DNA from: a bacterium
GTDB lineage: Bacteria; Patescibacteriota; Patescibacteriia; 2-12-FULL-60-25
Direction: 5' to 3'
Assembly: GCA_021796435.1 (NCBI GenBank)
Contig: JAJYXM010000016.1
Span: 812,625-876,624 of the forward strand
DNA length: 64,000 nt
The notes below the pieces were generated by a model. The model worked only from the letters and a program-made list of their open reading frames with translations, did no database searches and was not told where the DNA came from. Within the stretch, counting starts at the first letter, position 1; every line of letters starts with the position of its first letter. The translations under genes were made by a program, and so were the position numbers. Shown piece after piece: positions 1 to 7,700 of the stretch.

Positions 1-1
1 A

Positions 2-439
2 CTGACGCGCGATGACTCCAAGCGCATCAACGATTCACCTCGGCCTAAGGTGATCATAGCAGGTTCAGGCATGATGAACGGAGGACGCATCCTGCATCAT
101 CTGGTGAGATATCTAGGTGACGCAAGGTCGATGGTGCTGATCATCGGCTACCAGGCATCGGGCACGCTGGGCCGGCAGCTGTATAACGGCGAGAAGCATG
201 TGGAAGTATTGAGCGAACGGATCAACGTCAAAGCAGAAATCAAATCCATCGGGGCATATAGCGCACATGCGGATCAGAAGCAGCTTTTGAACTGGATCGA
301 ACAGGCGGAACAGCTCCCCAAACACGTCTACTGCACACACGGCGAAGAAGAAGCCTCCGCAGCATTAGCGACCCGGATCAACGAGGAATTCGGGATAAGC
401 GCCGACGTACCTCGCATCGGTGATACAATCAAACTATGA
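2..439 (+). CDS. MBL-fold/beta-CASP ribonuclease, C-terminal part (5' cut by window edge)
   Basis: The reading frame is open from base 2, so this is the last 145 or so residues of a longer protein. SGMMNGGR near the start of the visible part, then the late motif AYSAHADQKQLLNW, is the arrangement of the beta-CASP and RNA-specificity (RMMBL) regions of RNase J/CPSF-type metallo-beta-lactamase nucleases, which cut or trim RNA with two zinc ions. The His of SAHAD is a probable metal ligand and HGEEEA is the usual closing motif. The N-terminal HxHxDH motif lies outside the window. The stop overlaps the next start (ATGA), so the two genes are translationally coupled. The family call is firm; RNase J itself versus a YSH1-like paralogue cannot be decided. 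Confidence 0.85.
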   Translation: MTRDDSKRINDSPRPKVIIAGSGMMNGGRILHHLVRYLGDARSMVLIIGYQASGTLGRQLYNGEKHVEVLSERINVKAEIKSIGAYSAHADQKQLLNWIEQAEQLPKHVYCTHGEEEASAALATRINEEFGISADVPRIGDTIKL

Positions 440-1362
440 ATTGGATATTAGTGACCATATTGGGCCAGCTGTCTAACGGCGTGGCCTTCGCTATAGATAA
501 GATACTCTTGCGCTCGGCTTTCACGCGCAGCGCGACTTACGCAGGACTGGTCGGCTTGCTCTCGAGCATCATCCTGGTGGCAGTGCCTTTCGTCAGGATC
601 TGGCCATCAGACGGCAATCACTGGTTCCTAGCCTTCGTTACCGGCGCGACGTTCATCCTGGCCTTATGGGCTTTTTTCGCAGCGCTAGCCAGGGCTGAGA
701 CGACACGTATCGTGCCGATAGTCGGTTCGCTCATACCGATCTTCACTTTAGTCGGTTCTTTCGCCTTTTTGGCGGAAAGGCTGTCGGACAGGAGTTTCGT
801 AGGTTTCGCCCTGCTCATCATCGCCACGATCGTCCTCTCGAGCGGAAAGGCGGGTAAACCGAGCAGCCAAGCCATCTGGTTATCCGTGACGTCAGCCATG
901 CTGTTCGCGGTCTCATCCGTCGCAGGCAAAGCGGTCTATGGCGATGCCGGTTTTTTCGGCGGGTTCGTCTCGACCAGACTGTTCGCCGCGTTCACGGCTT
1001 TATTCGTCTTGACCCTGCTGGACCGTGAAGGTGGACGAGAAGCCTTATCCATCTTCATCAGACCAAAACATGGCGGCACCTCTAAGCACAAACAACCCGG
1101 CGCGACAGCAGCCTTGTTGGCGATGGTCGGACAATCACTTGGAGCGCTGGGATTCGTGCTTGTGCAATACGGGATCTCACAGGGCAGCCCTTCGATAGTC
1201 AACGCCATGCAGGCAGTGCAATACGCCTTCTTGGTCTTGCTTGCGCTCTTCCTCCGTCGCAGAGCACCGCAACTGCTGGGTGAAAACCTGACGAAGAAAG
1301 CTTTGATCCTAAAGATAAGCGCCTTGTTCGTGACGGCTATGGGCCTATTCCTGATCGTCTAA
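436..1362 (+). CDS. DMT-superfamily (EamA-like) transporter
   Basis: A 308-residue, very hydrophobic protein with about ten predicted membrane segments, the size and layout of drug/metabolite transporters built from two EamA repeats of five helices. A Pro-rich turn (PIVGSLIPIFTLVGSFAF, about residues 95-112) follows a charged ARAETTR loop, as is common in this family near the end of repeat one. The middle (about residues 190-225) is a basic cytoplasmic loop. The substrate cannot be told from sequence. The start overlaps the stop of the upstream nuclease by four bases, and the next gene begins two bases after this stop, so the three genes read as one operon. Confidence 0.85.
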   Translation: MNWILVTILGQLSNGVAFAIDKILLRSAFTRSATYAGLVGLLSSIILVAVPFVRIWPSDGNHWFLAFVTGATFILALWAFFAALARAETTRIVPIVGSLIPIFTLVGSFAFLAERLSDRSFVGFALLIIATIVLSSGKAGKPSSQAIWLSVTSAMLFAVSSVAGKAVYGDAGFFGGFVSTRLFAAFTALFVLTLLDREGGREALSIFIRPKHGGTSKHKQPGATAALLAMVGQSLGALGFVLVQYGISQGSPSIVNAMQAVQYAFLVLLALFLRRRAPQLLGENLTKKALILKISALFVTAMGLFLIV

Positions 1363-1363
1363 T

Positions 1364-2380
1364 ATGAATATCTCCGCGCTCGTGAAACTGATACTTGGGA
1401 TCATCCTGGTCGTCATCGTGGCGATCTTAGCTTTTCTTTTCGTCGGGTGGCCAAGCAAAACAGAAGGTGTGACATATGGCATGACTTTCAGCCGACCGTA
1501 CGCGGAAGAGCTCGGATTGGATGCTGATGCGGCTCTGGCCACCGCGCTGGACGACGTCGGGATACGCAGATTCCGGCTATCAGCCTACTGGAAACTGCTT
1601 GAACCGGTGGAGGGCAAATGGGATTTCACGACTTTAGACAAAGACATCGCAGCGATCGGTGCGCGCAACGGGAAAGTCGTGCTCGCCGTAGGGGATAAGC
1701 TGCCGCGTTGGCCAGAATGTTGGGGTCCTGATTGGTACAAGAAACTCGACCGCACAGACCAGCGCGCCAAGACCCTGCGCTACATCGAAACCGTGGTCGA
1801 ACGCTATCGCGACAATCCGACGATCGCGGCCTGGCAAGTCGAGAACGAACCGCACTTCAATTACGGGGATTGCCCTGCGCCGGATTATCTCTTCATACAA
1901 CAGGAAACCGAGTTCGTGCATGGCCTTGATCCGACCAGGCCGATACAGACGACCGACTCCGGGGAACTTTCCAGCTGGCTGACGCTCGGGGTGTTCGTGG
2001 ATAGGCTAGGCATAAGCGTCTACAGGGTCGTGCGCAATCCGATGTTGGGGAATCTGAACATACATTATTGGTTCTTGCCGCCTTACATATATAAACGCAA
2101 AGCCATACTGGCTCGGCCGTTCGGAGTGAAAGACGTCTATGTCAGCGAATTCCAGATGGAGCCGTGGAGCAACAAGTCCCTCGAAGAGACACCTGTCGCT
2201 GACCAGTTATCCAGCATGAACCTCAAACAGATGCAGGCGAATTTCAGTTTCGCGGAACGCATGGGATTCAAGGAAGTCGATTTTTGGGGCATCGAATGGT
2301 GGGAGTGGATGAAGGAAAAACAAGACCATCCGGAGTTCATCCAAGCGGCAAAGGAGTTCTGGGCGACTCACCAGCCTTAA
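1364..2380 (+). CDS. Membrane-anchored clan GH-A glycoside hydrolase-like protein
   Basis: A 338-residue protein with one N-terminal membrane helix (about residues 7-27) followed by a (beta/alpha)8-type domain facing outward. WQVENEP (about residues 155-161) is the acid/base motif of clan GH-A retaining glycosidases (families 5, 10, 39, 42), and VSEFQMEPW (about 260-268) supplies a Glu in the position of the nucleophile. The barrel edge pattern RFRLSAYWKLLEPVEGKWDF also fits this clan. The likely role is hydrolysis of a surface or environmental polysaccharide at the cell envelope; the substrate is unknown. It is the last gene of the operon that begins before the window edge. A degenerate relative without activity is possible, but both Glu residues are present. 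Confidence 0.75.
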   Translation: MNISALVKLILGIILVVIVAILAFLFVGWPSKTEGVTYGMTFSRPYAEELGLDADAALATALDDVGIRRFRLSAYWKLLEPVEGKWDFTTLDKDIAAIGARNGKVVLAVGDKLPRWPECWGPDWYKKLDRTDQRAKTLRYIETVVERYRDNPTIAAWQVENEPHFNYGDCPAPDYLFIQQETEFVHGLDPTRPIQTTDSGELSSWLTLGVFVDRLGISVYRVVRNPMLGNLNIHYWFLPPYIYKRKAILARPFGVKDVYVSEFQMEPWSNKSLEETPVADQLSSMNLKQMQANFSFAERMGFKEVDFWGIEWWEWMKEKQDHPEFIQAAKEFWATHQP

Positions 2381-2407
2381 GGAAAAATATTTTTTCGATA
2401 ATTTTAA

Positions 2408-3060
2408 AGGCGACGGGGTAGTACCGTCGCCTTACGCTGCTTGAGATCTCTGACCAGCCTCTCGAGGGATACGATCGTCCCTCGAGCCCACGGCAGGTAT
2501 CCAGTGGCCGCTGGATGCCGGGCCGACAACATCTACGTTCGCTCTTCAGGCTTTTCCGTCAAGGCGTGACGGAGACCGAACGTAAATGAACAGTCGGGTG
2601 AGCAGCCCATCATAGGCCGCTGCTACCGTGATTTGGGGTCTCTGCCGTTTTTAGGAGGCCAGCGTCTAACCAACCTAACGGCTATAGGGGGCGTTTTCGG
2701 CCGAATCCCCACCGATTTGCCGAATCGGAGGGTTGCCAGGCTCCCCGTCGGGGAAGACGGATCATCGCCTGGAGGCCGAAAGATATTCGGCTGTCCCATG
2801 CCTAGCCAACGGATTGGATTTCCACGCTTGAGAGCTCCATCGGCACTTCTTTGCTCTCATCCCCGGTCTTATGCGTGACTGCCTTGTGGGGAGGTTTATA
2901 GTTGCCGGATCCTACACATCCACCTCCAGCTAGAGAGCTTGGCTGTCACTCCATCGCAAGCCAGTATGCTCACGATTCGTACAACCATCCGCTCCATCCC
3001 TACCACTAAGCCCAAGATGGCAGAGAATTAACGATCCTGACACAAATCCGCCTTTCCGTC
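2408..3060. ncRNA. Candidate large structured RNA region (no known family recognised)
   Basis: About 700 bases without a convincing gene. Several perfect or near-perfect hairpins follow one another: AAGGCGACGG with CCGTCGCCTT at 2408, CTCGAGGGA with TCCCTCGAG at 2461, TCCGTCA with TGACGGA near 2569, CCGAT with ATCGG near 2712, GGAGGT with ACCTCC near 2890, and CACGC with GCGTG around 2823-2876 enclosing GAGAGC with GCTCTC. The density is far higher than in other gaps of the window. I checked by eye for RNase P, tmRNA, SRP RNA, group I and group II intron cores and saw none. Strand is undecided: GATAAT at 2397 could start a plus transcript, and TTGACG near 3052 a minus one. An 81-codon reading frame at 2633 has no ribosome site and runs through the hairpins, so I do not call it. 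Confidence 0.4.
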
Positions 3061-3100
3061 AAGATATCGAGGCGTTAAAGCGATCGATTGAGGTAAATTT

Positions 3101-3937
3101 TCACATCGCCAGAAGGGATAATCCGACGGCGCATAAGAAGAGCGCGATGAGTTTGATGGCGAGTTTTCTTTCGTGAAACGCGACTTTACCGCTCAAGACC
3201 GACCAAAAGACGGCAAGCGAACGTTTAGCTGCAACTATGACGGAAGCAGGGGCGAACAAGTAGGCATATGATTCGACCAAGCTACCAAGGGCAGCGATCA
3301 TCGATTGGCCTAGACTACGCCGGTGCCAAAATGCCTTGACTGCATCTTCCTTGTAAACGTATTTTGCCATGACAAAGAAAAAAACCAGCAAAAAGAAATT
3401 CACGATGGATTGATCGATTTCCGGTGAGTTATAGTTCGTGATGCTGTACTTATAAATACTGATAGTCAACGAAGCAAGGAACGCTGACAGCAAAGACAGT
3501 GCGGCTCCTTTACGACTCAATCCGTGGTTCATAAACAGGAAAAGCAAGGCCACCACTATGAACGCGACCCCCAACAACTGTAAGTAATCGAACTTGTAGG
3601 CAAGTACAAGATCATAAACCAATATAAGCGGGATGGTCAGAGTCCTCAAAAAACCATAAGTCGATCGGTCTGCTTTTGCGATTGCATGCAACGTAACAGA
3701 CGCGGTCAACATCTCAAGCACGACACGAATGGCAAGAAGGGGTAGGGAAGCCGAAGAAAAAACCAAACCATTCCGACGTATAACCAATATTACAATGAAG
3801 GCGATGGTGACAAGGCTCGAATTTATGAAACCAAAAGAAAACGGCGATTCGAGATGACGTCTGATACCGATTTTTCCGATTGACGTAGACAGTTCTTCAA
3901 AAAACGTACCCGCCAGCATCAACAAAACCCCAAACAT
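3101..3937 (-). CDS. DMT-superfamily (EamA-like) transporter
   Basis: A 278-residue hydrophobic protein with about ten membrane segments and the EamA two-repeat layout, unrelated in close sequence to the transporter at 436. MFGVLLMLAGTFFEEL at the N terminus and AKADRSTYGFLRTLTIPLILVYD at the end of the first half fit the family. I start it at 3937, not at the upstream start at 3979, because a perfect TATAAT lies at 3944-3949, six bases before this ATG. Transcription from it would begin at or next to the start codon, giving a leaderless mRNA. Substrate unknown. It stands alone, convergent with the operon on its left. Confidence 0.8.
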   Translation of the reverse strand: MFGVLLMLAGTFFEELSTSIGKIGIRRHLESPFSFGFINSSLVTIAFIVILVIRRNGLVFSSASLPLLAIRVVLEMLTASVTLHAIAKADRSTYGFLRTLTIPLILVYDLVLAYKFDYLQLLGVAFIVVALLFLFMNHGLSRKGAALSLLSAFLASLTISIYKYSITNYNSPEIDQSIVNFFLLVFFFVMAKYVYKEDAVKAFWHRRSLGQSMIAALGSLVESYAYLFAPASVIVAAKRSLAVFWSVLSGKVAFHERKLAIKLIALFLCAVGLSLLAM

Positions 3938-3943
3938 GCCTAG

Positions 3944-3949
3944 ATTATA
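3944..3949 (-). promoter_or_regulatory. -10 box TATAAT of the EamA gene; leaderless start
   Basis: TATAAT on the minus strand, six bases from the ATG at 3937. No good -35 is visible at 17 bases. The short distance means the transcript should start within a base or two of the ATG. Confidence 0.6.
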
Positions 3950-3984
3950 GCACGATGCGGAGCAATCGCTCCTGGCCAACGAAC

Positions 3985-4009
3985 AAGCGACGGGGGAGAT
4001 CCGTCGCTT
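3985..4009 (-). terminator. Hairpin terminator after the 85-aa gene
   Basis: Nine-base-pair stem AAGCGACGG with CCGTCGCTT and a 7-base loop, downstream of the minus-strand gene at 4031-4288. The following tract (minus strand CTTGTTCGTT) is only moderately T-rich. Confidence 0.5.
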
Positions 4010-4030
4010 TCTTGGTGAGTACGTGAGGCC

Positions 4031-4288
4031 TCAGCCGTACCAGAAGGTGTAGGCTCGACCGTCTTTCGAGCAGTGGACCTCGCGGCACAGGGGACCGAAG
4101 CTATCGCCGTCGGTCGTGATCCAGTCATGGACTTCGTAGCCCAAGACCTTGAGTCTGGGCTCAGCGACCTTTTCCTCCCAGTTGCGGTAGCGACCTTCAG
4201 ATCCACAGTAGTCGTCCAAAGAGACGTCTCCGAGGACTTCGAGGATTTCCTGGACCACAGCCTCTTCTGCTAGCAGTGCCTGTGACAT
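4031..4288 (-). CDS. Hypothetical 85-aa protein
   Basis: I do not recognise the family. The 85-residue product is acidic in its first half (QALLAEEAVVQEILEVLGDVSLDDY), then mixed, and ends in a GRAYTFWYG tail. Two Cys (CGS and CREVHC) could bind metal or be structural. It looks cytoplasmic, with no signal or membrane segment. The start at 4288 is chosen because AGAAAGG lies eight bases upstream; a longer version from 4354 has no ribosome site. It has its own terminator and a promoter that mirrors that of typA. It belongs to a small set of genes in this window with a clear Shine-Dalgarno site, unlike most host genes here. Confidence 0.6.
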   Translation of the reverse strand: MSQALLAEEAVVQEILEVLGDVSLDDYCGSEGRYRNWEEKVAEPRLKVLGYEVHDWITTDGDSFGPLCREVHCSKDGRAYTFWYG

Positions 4289-4344
4289 GAAAGACCTTTC
4301 TGCCGCCCGCTCTTGATTGAGTTTGGCGGCAAATCGAACGTTAC

Positions 4345-4373
4345 AAAATATCATATTTTTGCCTTTTTGTCAA
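4345..4373 (-). promoter_or_regulatory. Promoter of the 85-aa gene (TTGACA-17-TATTTT)
   Basis: On the minus strand TTGACA at 4368-4373, a 17-base spacer and TATTTT at 4345-4350. The -35 and spacer (ttgacaaaaaggcaaaaat) match 18 of 19 bases of the divergent typA promoter. Confidence 0.65.
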
Positions 4374-4412
4374 TATATACACCAGAAACGGAAACAGGAT
4401 TGCCCCAATTCT

Positions 4413-4441
4413 TTGACGAAAAGGCAAAAATCAGGTATCAT
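4413..4441 (+). promoter_or_regulatory. typA promoter (TTGACG-17-TATCAT)
   Basis: TTGACG at 4413-4418, 17-base spacer, TATCAT at 4436-4441, ATG at 4453. The start point should fall near 4448, leaving a leader of about five bases and no ribosome site. Confidence 0.7.
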
Positions 4442-4452
4442 CTGCCGACTAT

Positions 4453-6261
4453 ATGGAACTCCGCAATATCGCCATCATCGCCCACGTCGACCACGGTAAA
4501 ACTACCTTGGTTGATTCGCTTTTGAAGCAATCCGAAACTTTCAAGGAAAAAGGCCTGGAAGGCGATACGATCATGGACTCCAACCCGCTGGAACGTGAAA
4601 GGGGTATCACCATCTTCTCAAAGAACGCAGCCGTGGTTTATGGAGGAGTGAAAATCAATATTGTCGATACTCCAGGACATGCTGATTTCGGCGGCGAGGT
4701 CGAGCGCATCATGAACCTTGTAGACGGCTGCCTATTATTGGTAGATGCCAAGGAGGGCCCGATGCCTCAGACAAGATTTGTACTCAAAAAGGCTTTGGAT
4801 GCCGGCCATCGAATCATTTTAGTAATCAATAAGATAGACAAGCCCGAAGCCAGACCTGACTGGGTTTTGGACCAGACGTTCGACCTCTTTGTTTCACTTG
4901 GCGCTACGGATGAACAGACGGATTTTCCGGTAATTTATGCTTCGGCCAAACAAGCGAAAGCTGGTTTTGAGCCAGACTTGGCAGCAATGACGGATATCAA
5001 GCCTTTATTCGAGACGATAATCAAAGAAATCCCTGCTCCCAAAGTCGACGCCGAAGGCCCACTCCAGGTTTCAGTCGCGAACGTCTCTTACGACAACTAC
5101 AAAGGCAAAATCGGCATCGGTCGCGTACGTCGCGGAGTCTTCAAACCCGGTTCAGTCGCCTGGATCAACCGCGAAGGCGTAGTCAGCCCAGCAAAAATTT
5201 CGAGCTTGATGATTTTCGACGGCATGGGAAGGACAGAGGTAGCAGAAGCCCCAGCTGGTGAGATAGTGGCTTTTTCAGGCATCGAGGGCGTCAATATCGG
5301 TGAGACTGTCGCCGATATCAACCATCCGGAAGCTTTGCCTGTACTGAAGATAGAAGAACCGACGGTCAAGATGACTTTTGGCGTCAATACTTCTCCCATG
5401 GGTGGTCAGGAAGGGCAATACACGACTTCACGCAATATCAAGGAAAGATTGGAGCGCGAACTGCAGAATGACGTGGCGCTGCGCGTCGACTCGAGTGAAA
5501 GTACCGACGGTTTCGAGGTATCCGGGCGCGGTGAGTTGCATCTTGCGATTCTGATCGAAAAAATGCGCCGTGAAGGTTATGAGCTTCAGGTCTCAAGGCC
5601 GCAAGTCATCTTCAAGACAATAGATGGCACAAAACAGGAACCTTTCGAGGAAGTCTCCATCGAGGTACCGGAAAACATGAGCGGTACGGTCATCGAGAAG
5701 TTAGGCAAACGCAAGGGCGAGATGAAGGACATGCGTTCAGAGAACGGCACGACCTACATGGAGTTCGAGATACCTACGCGCGGCCTTATCGGCTACCGCA
5801 ACGAATTCGTGATGGATACGCGCGGGCAAGGCATCCTGAATGCGCTATTCATCGGCTACCGCCCATACATCGGAGAGATTGGCAACATGAACCATGGCTC
5901 GCTCATCGCACATGAAACAGGCGAGAGCAACTCATACGGCCTCAAGATGGCGCAGGAGAGGGGACAGTTGTTCATCGGTCCTGGCGTGCCGGTCTATGAA
6001 GGCCAGGTGATCGGACAGAACGCTAAACCAGAGGATCTGGTAGTGAACGTGTGTAAAGAAAAGAAACTCTCGAATATGCGTTCCAAGGGCGATGGCGTCG
6101 CCTTGGCCTTGGATGTCCCACGGCACATGGGCTTGGAAGAAGCTTTGGAATACATAGGAGACGATGAATTGGTGGAAGTGACGCCAAAATCAATCCGCAT
6201 CAGAAAGACCTTGCTGAAGGACTATCAACGCAAACGCGCTTCTGGTGGCAGCCAAGAATAA
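4453..6261 (+). CDS. typA: Ribosome-associated translational GTPase TypA/BipA
   Basis: A full-length 602-residue TypA/BipA, the EF-G-like GTPase that binds the ribosome and helps 50S assembly and growth under stress. GTP-binding motifs are intact: G1 HVDHGKTT (residues 11-18), switch-region RERGITI (about 48-54), G3 DTPGH (72-76) and G4 NKID (126-129). Domains II and III follow, then the BipA-specific C-terminal domain with GRGELHL and the late motif [10 protein letters not shown]. The length is normal for the family. The start follows the divergent promoter by about ten bases with no Shine-Dalgarno. It is a single-gene unit closed by a strong terminator. Confidence 0.97.
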   Translation: MELRNIAIIAHVDHGKTTLVDSLLKQSETFKEKGLEGDTIMDSNPLERERGITIFSKNAAVVYGGVKINIVDTPGHADFGGEVERIMNLVDGCLLLVDAKEGPMPQTRFVLKKALDAGHRIILVINKIDKPEARPDWVLDQTFDLFVSLGATDEQTDFPVIYASAKQAKAGFEPDLAAMTDIKPLFETIIKEIPAPKVDAEGPLQVSVANVSYDNYKGKIGIGRVRRGVFKPGSVAWINREGVVSPAKISSLMIFDGMGRTEVAEAPAGEIVAFSGIEGVNIGETVADINHPEALPVLKIEEPTVKMTFGVNTSPMGGQEGQYTTSRNIKERLERELQNDVALRVDSSESTDGFEVSGRGELHLAILIEKMRREGYELQVSRPQVIFKTIDGTKQEPFEEVSIEVPENMSGTVIEKLGKRKGEMKDMRSENGTTYMEFEIPTRGLIGYRNEFVMDTRGQGILNALFIGYRPYIGEIGNMNHGSLIAHETGESNSYGLKMAQERGQLFIGPGVPVYEGQVIGQNAKPEDLVVNVCKEKKLSNMRSKGDGVALALDVPRHMGLEEALEYIGDDELVEVTPKSIRIRKTLLKDYQRKRASGGSQE

Positions 6262-6268
6262 GTAAGGA

Positions 6269-6298
6269 CTTCCCGGCTAGTAACCGGGAAGTTTTTTT
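6269..6298 (+). terminator. Rho-independent terminator of typA
   Basis: CTTCCCGG and CCGGGAAG form an 8-bp stem with a CTAGTAA loop, followed by seven T. Confidence 0.95.
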
Positions 6299-6430
6299 AT
6301 ATAATGTAAGTCTTGTAAAAAACATAAGTTTAATTTAACTGCTGTGCGTCTTCTAGTTTATTTAGAATATTTGCCTTAATTTAGGCATTTTATTTTGGCT
6401 TATTTTAGCTTAATTTTGTAAGTCTTATAC

Positions 6431-6459
6431 TTGACAAAATGCTTGTTTTGTGATATGCT
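6431..6459 (+). promoter_or_regulatory. Promoter of the small membrane-protein cluster (TTGACA-17-TATGCT)
   Basis: A consensus TTGACA at 6431-6436, 17-base spacer and TATGCT at 6454-6459. The 130 bases between the typA terminator and this site are A+T-rich and show no gene. The leader is about 40 bases and carries GGGGAGG before the first start. Confidence 0.8.
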
Positions 6460-6506
6460 AGTTTTTGTAACTTGAAAATAAGGGCTTTTTAGGGGAGGCA
6501 TAACCC

Positions 6507-6674
6507 ATGGCATCTCCTGACACTGGGGACGTGACTGTCCCCGTATTGGCGGTTGGCGGCATCGCGCTACCATTCGTCGTGGCATTGGTCTTCTTCCTGG
6601 TCGTCACAATCCCGCTCGCTCTGATGAGTCTTGGTATCTTGTTCATCATCGGCTTCGCCCAGTTCATGTCCTGA
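6507..6674 (+). CDS. Small membrane protein, 55 aa (cluster gene 1)
   Basis: ATG at 6507 with GGGGAGG nine bases upstream; the product is 55 residues and almost wholly hydrophobic after a short polar head (MASPDTGD). Two membrane segments fit (about residues 10-29 and 31-52). It is the first of four tiny membrane-protein genes that share one promoter, strong ribosome sites and a hairpin after each stop. No family is recognised. A two-helix product this short could be a membrane-complex subunit, a regulator or a toxin; the sequence does not decide. Confidence 0.6.
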   Translation: MASPDTGDVTVPVLAVGGIALPFVVALVFFLVVTIPLALMSLGILFIIGFAQFMS

Positions 6675-6767
6675 ACTGGCCACATCCCTGGGAACGTCAT
6701 CCTAGACGTTCCCGCTTCCCCCAAAAAGCCAAATCACCGTACACGCTACACAGAGGAAAGAACCAAC

Positions 6768-6866
6768 ATGAGTCTGTCCGAAATCGTTTCGTTCACGTTC
6801 AAGTTTTCTTTCGTCTTCGCACTCTTTGGCGCCTGGCGCTGGTACTTGCGGCAACTAGCCCTCTAG
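6768..6866 (+). CDS. Small membrane protein, 32 aa (cluster gene 2)
   Basis: ATG at 6768 follows GAGGAAAG at a good distance. The 32-residue product has one helix (VSFTFKFSFVFALFGAWRW) and an Arg-containing tail, so it would sit in the membrane with a positively charged end inside. It lies between hairpins 1 and 2 of the cluster. The evidence is the ribosome site, the hydrophobic composition and the repeated layout around it; it is too short for homology. Confidence 0.5.
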   Translation: MSLSEIVSFTFKFSFVFALFGAWRWYLRQLAL

Positions 6867-6964
6867 ACCGCGCACATCAAAAAGAATGGAATGAGTCCTT
6901 CGTTCCACCTCTCCTTGGGACACCGAGCAATCTCGTTCGGAATCCAAAGCCGGAGGAATGTACC

Positions 6965-7252
6965 GTGGACAACAAGAACGATGACAGGATGACCTGGTTC
7001 GAATTCGCGTGCATTATCATTGCCGTGTTCCTCACAGCACTTTGCGTCAGCAAGATCGGCTGCGACGTGAGCGACCCCTACCTCAAGGCGGGCGATCAAC
7101 TCATGATCCTCGTTACCATCGGCGGTACGTTGATCGCAGGCATTGTCGCCATGTTCTTCTCCGGAGCGCTCACCTTCCAGGCACTCGTGTACGCCGAAGA
7201 GCTTGGCATCATTGAAGGCGGTCTCCACCTGCCTCCTGAAGATCAGCCCTGA
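6965..7252 (+). CDS. Small membrane protein, 95 aa (cluster gene 3)
   Basis: A GTG start at 6965 preceded by GGAGGA. The 95-residue product has an acidic N-terminal head (MDNKNDDRM), a first membrane helix (about residues 12-30), a loop with a Cys, a second helix (about 47-69) and a cytoplasmic-looking tail ending PPEDQP. Family unknown. It is flanked by hairpins 2 and 3, whose sequences are near copies, which ties it to the same cluster. Confidence 0.65.
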   Translation: MDNKNDDRMTWFEFACIIIAVFLTALCVSKIGCDVSDPYLKAGDQLMILVTIGGTLIAGIVAMFFSGALTFQALVYAEELGIIEGGLHLPPEDQP

Positions 7253-7354
7253 GGTCGTTCGACCCAAAACCTTCTCGGGAACGAGTCCTTCGTTCCCGCC
7301 TCTCCTTGGGAGTCCGATGCAACAACGCAACGGAACCCGAAGACGGAGGAATCC

Positions 7355-7567
7355 ATGAACGATATGATCTGGTACGTTCTGTCGCTCATTTCAGTGTTTG
7401 TGACCGGCTTCGGCTTCGGTCAGCTCATCGCGGGAGTTCGCCCCGCACTTCGACAGAAGTTCCTGAACGAGCATCTGGGAAGCAGGCAGGAGACGGAGCT
7501 CGACAAGGAGTTCCGTGCCTGGTGCGAACACAATCATCCCGTTCGCTACCACCTCTTCGTCCGCTGA
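7355..7567 (+). CDS. Small membrane protein, 70 aa (cluster gene 4)
   Basis: ATG at 7355 with GGAGGA upstream. The 70-residue product has one N-terminal helix (about residues 5-27) and a charged soluble tail (RPALRQKFLNEH, then ETELDKEFRAWCEHNHPVR). A single-span protein with the tail in the cytoplasm is likely. It is the last of the clear cluster genes. A 15-codon frame at 7635-7682 follows with GGAG upstream, but its stop falls inside the terminator stem, so I do not call it. Confidence 0.6.
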   Translation: MNDMIWYVLSLISVFVTGFGFGQLIAGVRPALRQKFLNEHLGSRQETELDKEFRAWCEHNHPVRYHLFVR

Positions 7568-7661
7568 TATCCTTCACCCTCGGGAGCATTGTCCAGACGC
7601 TCCCACCCCTTCTTGAACCATGGAGTAAAACTCAATGACTGAAGAAGGGACAAATACGAGT

Positions 7662-7692
7662 ACACCCTCTACCGAGCAGTAGAGGGTGTTTT
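7662..7692 (+). terminator. Terminator of the small-gene cluster
   Basis: An 11-bp perfect stem ACACCCTCTAC with GTAGAGGGTGT, loop CGAGCA, then TTTT. It lies between convergent genes. Confidence 0.8.
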
Positions 7693-7700
7693 GGCGCGCT

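Larger units (their letters stand above)
6690..7604 (+). repeat. Four intercistronic hairpins of one design between the small genes
   Basis: Each small gene is followed by a hairpin of the form GGGAACG...CGTTCCC: 6690-6713 (9 bp, loop ATCCTA), 6887-6907 (8 bp, loop GTCCT), 7277-7297 (8 bp, loop GTCCT) and 7582-7604 (6 bp, loop containing GTCC). Copies 2 and 3 extend to a 28-29 base match (6893-6920 and 7283-7311) that ends CTCTCCTTGGGA. A C-rich tract follows all four. None has a T-run, so they are not terminators; RNA stability, processing or recombination sites are possible. Confidence 0.7.

Noticed and set aside
2633-2878. 81-codon reading frame in the hairpin-rich region
   Set aside because: No ribosome site or promoter near its start, and it runs straight through several perfect stems; the composition is not protein-like.
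7635-7682. 15-codon ORF after the small membrane-protein cluster
   Set aside because: It has a GGAG upstream, but its last codons and stop are part of the terminator stem and the product is not hydrophobic like the others.
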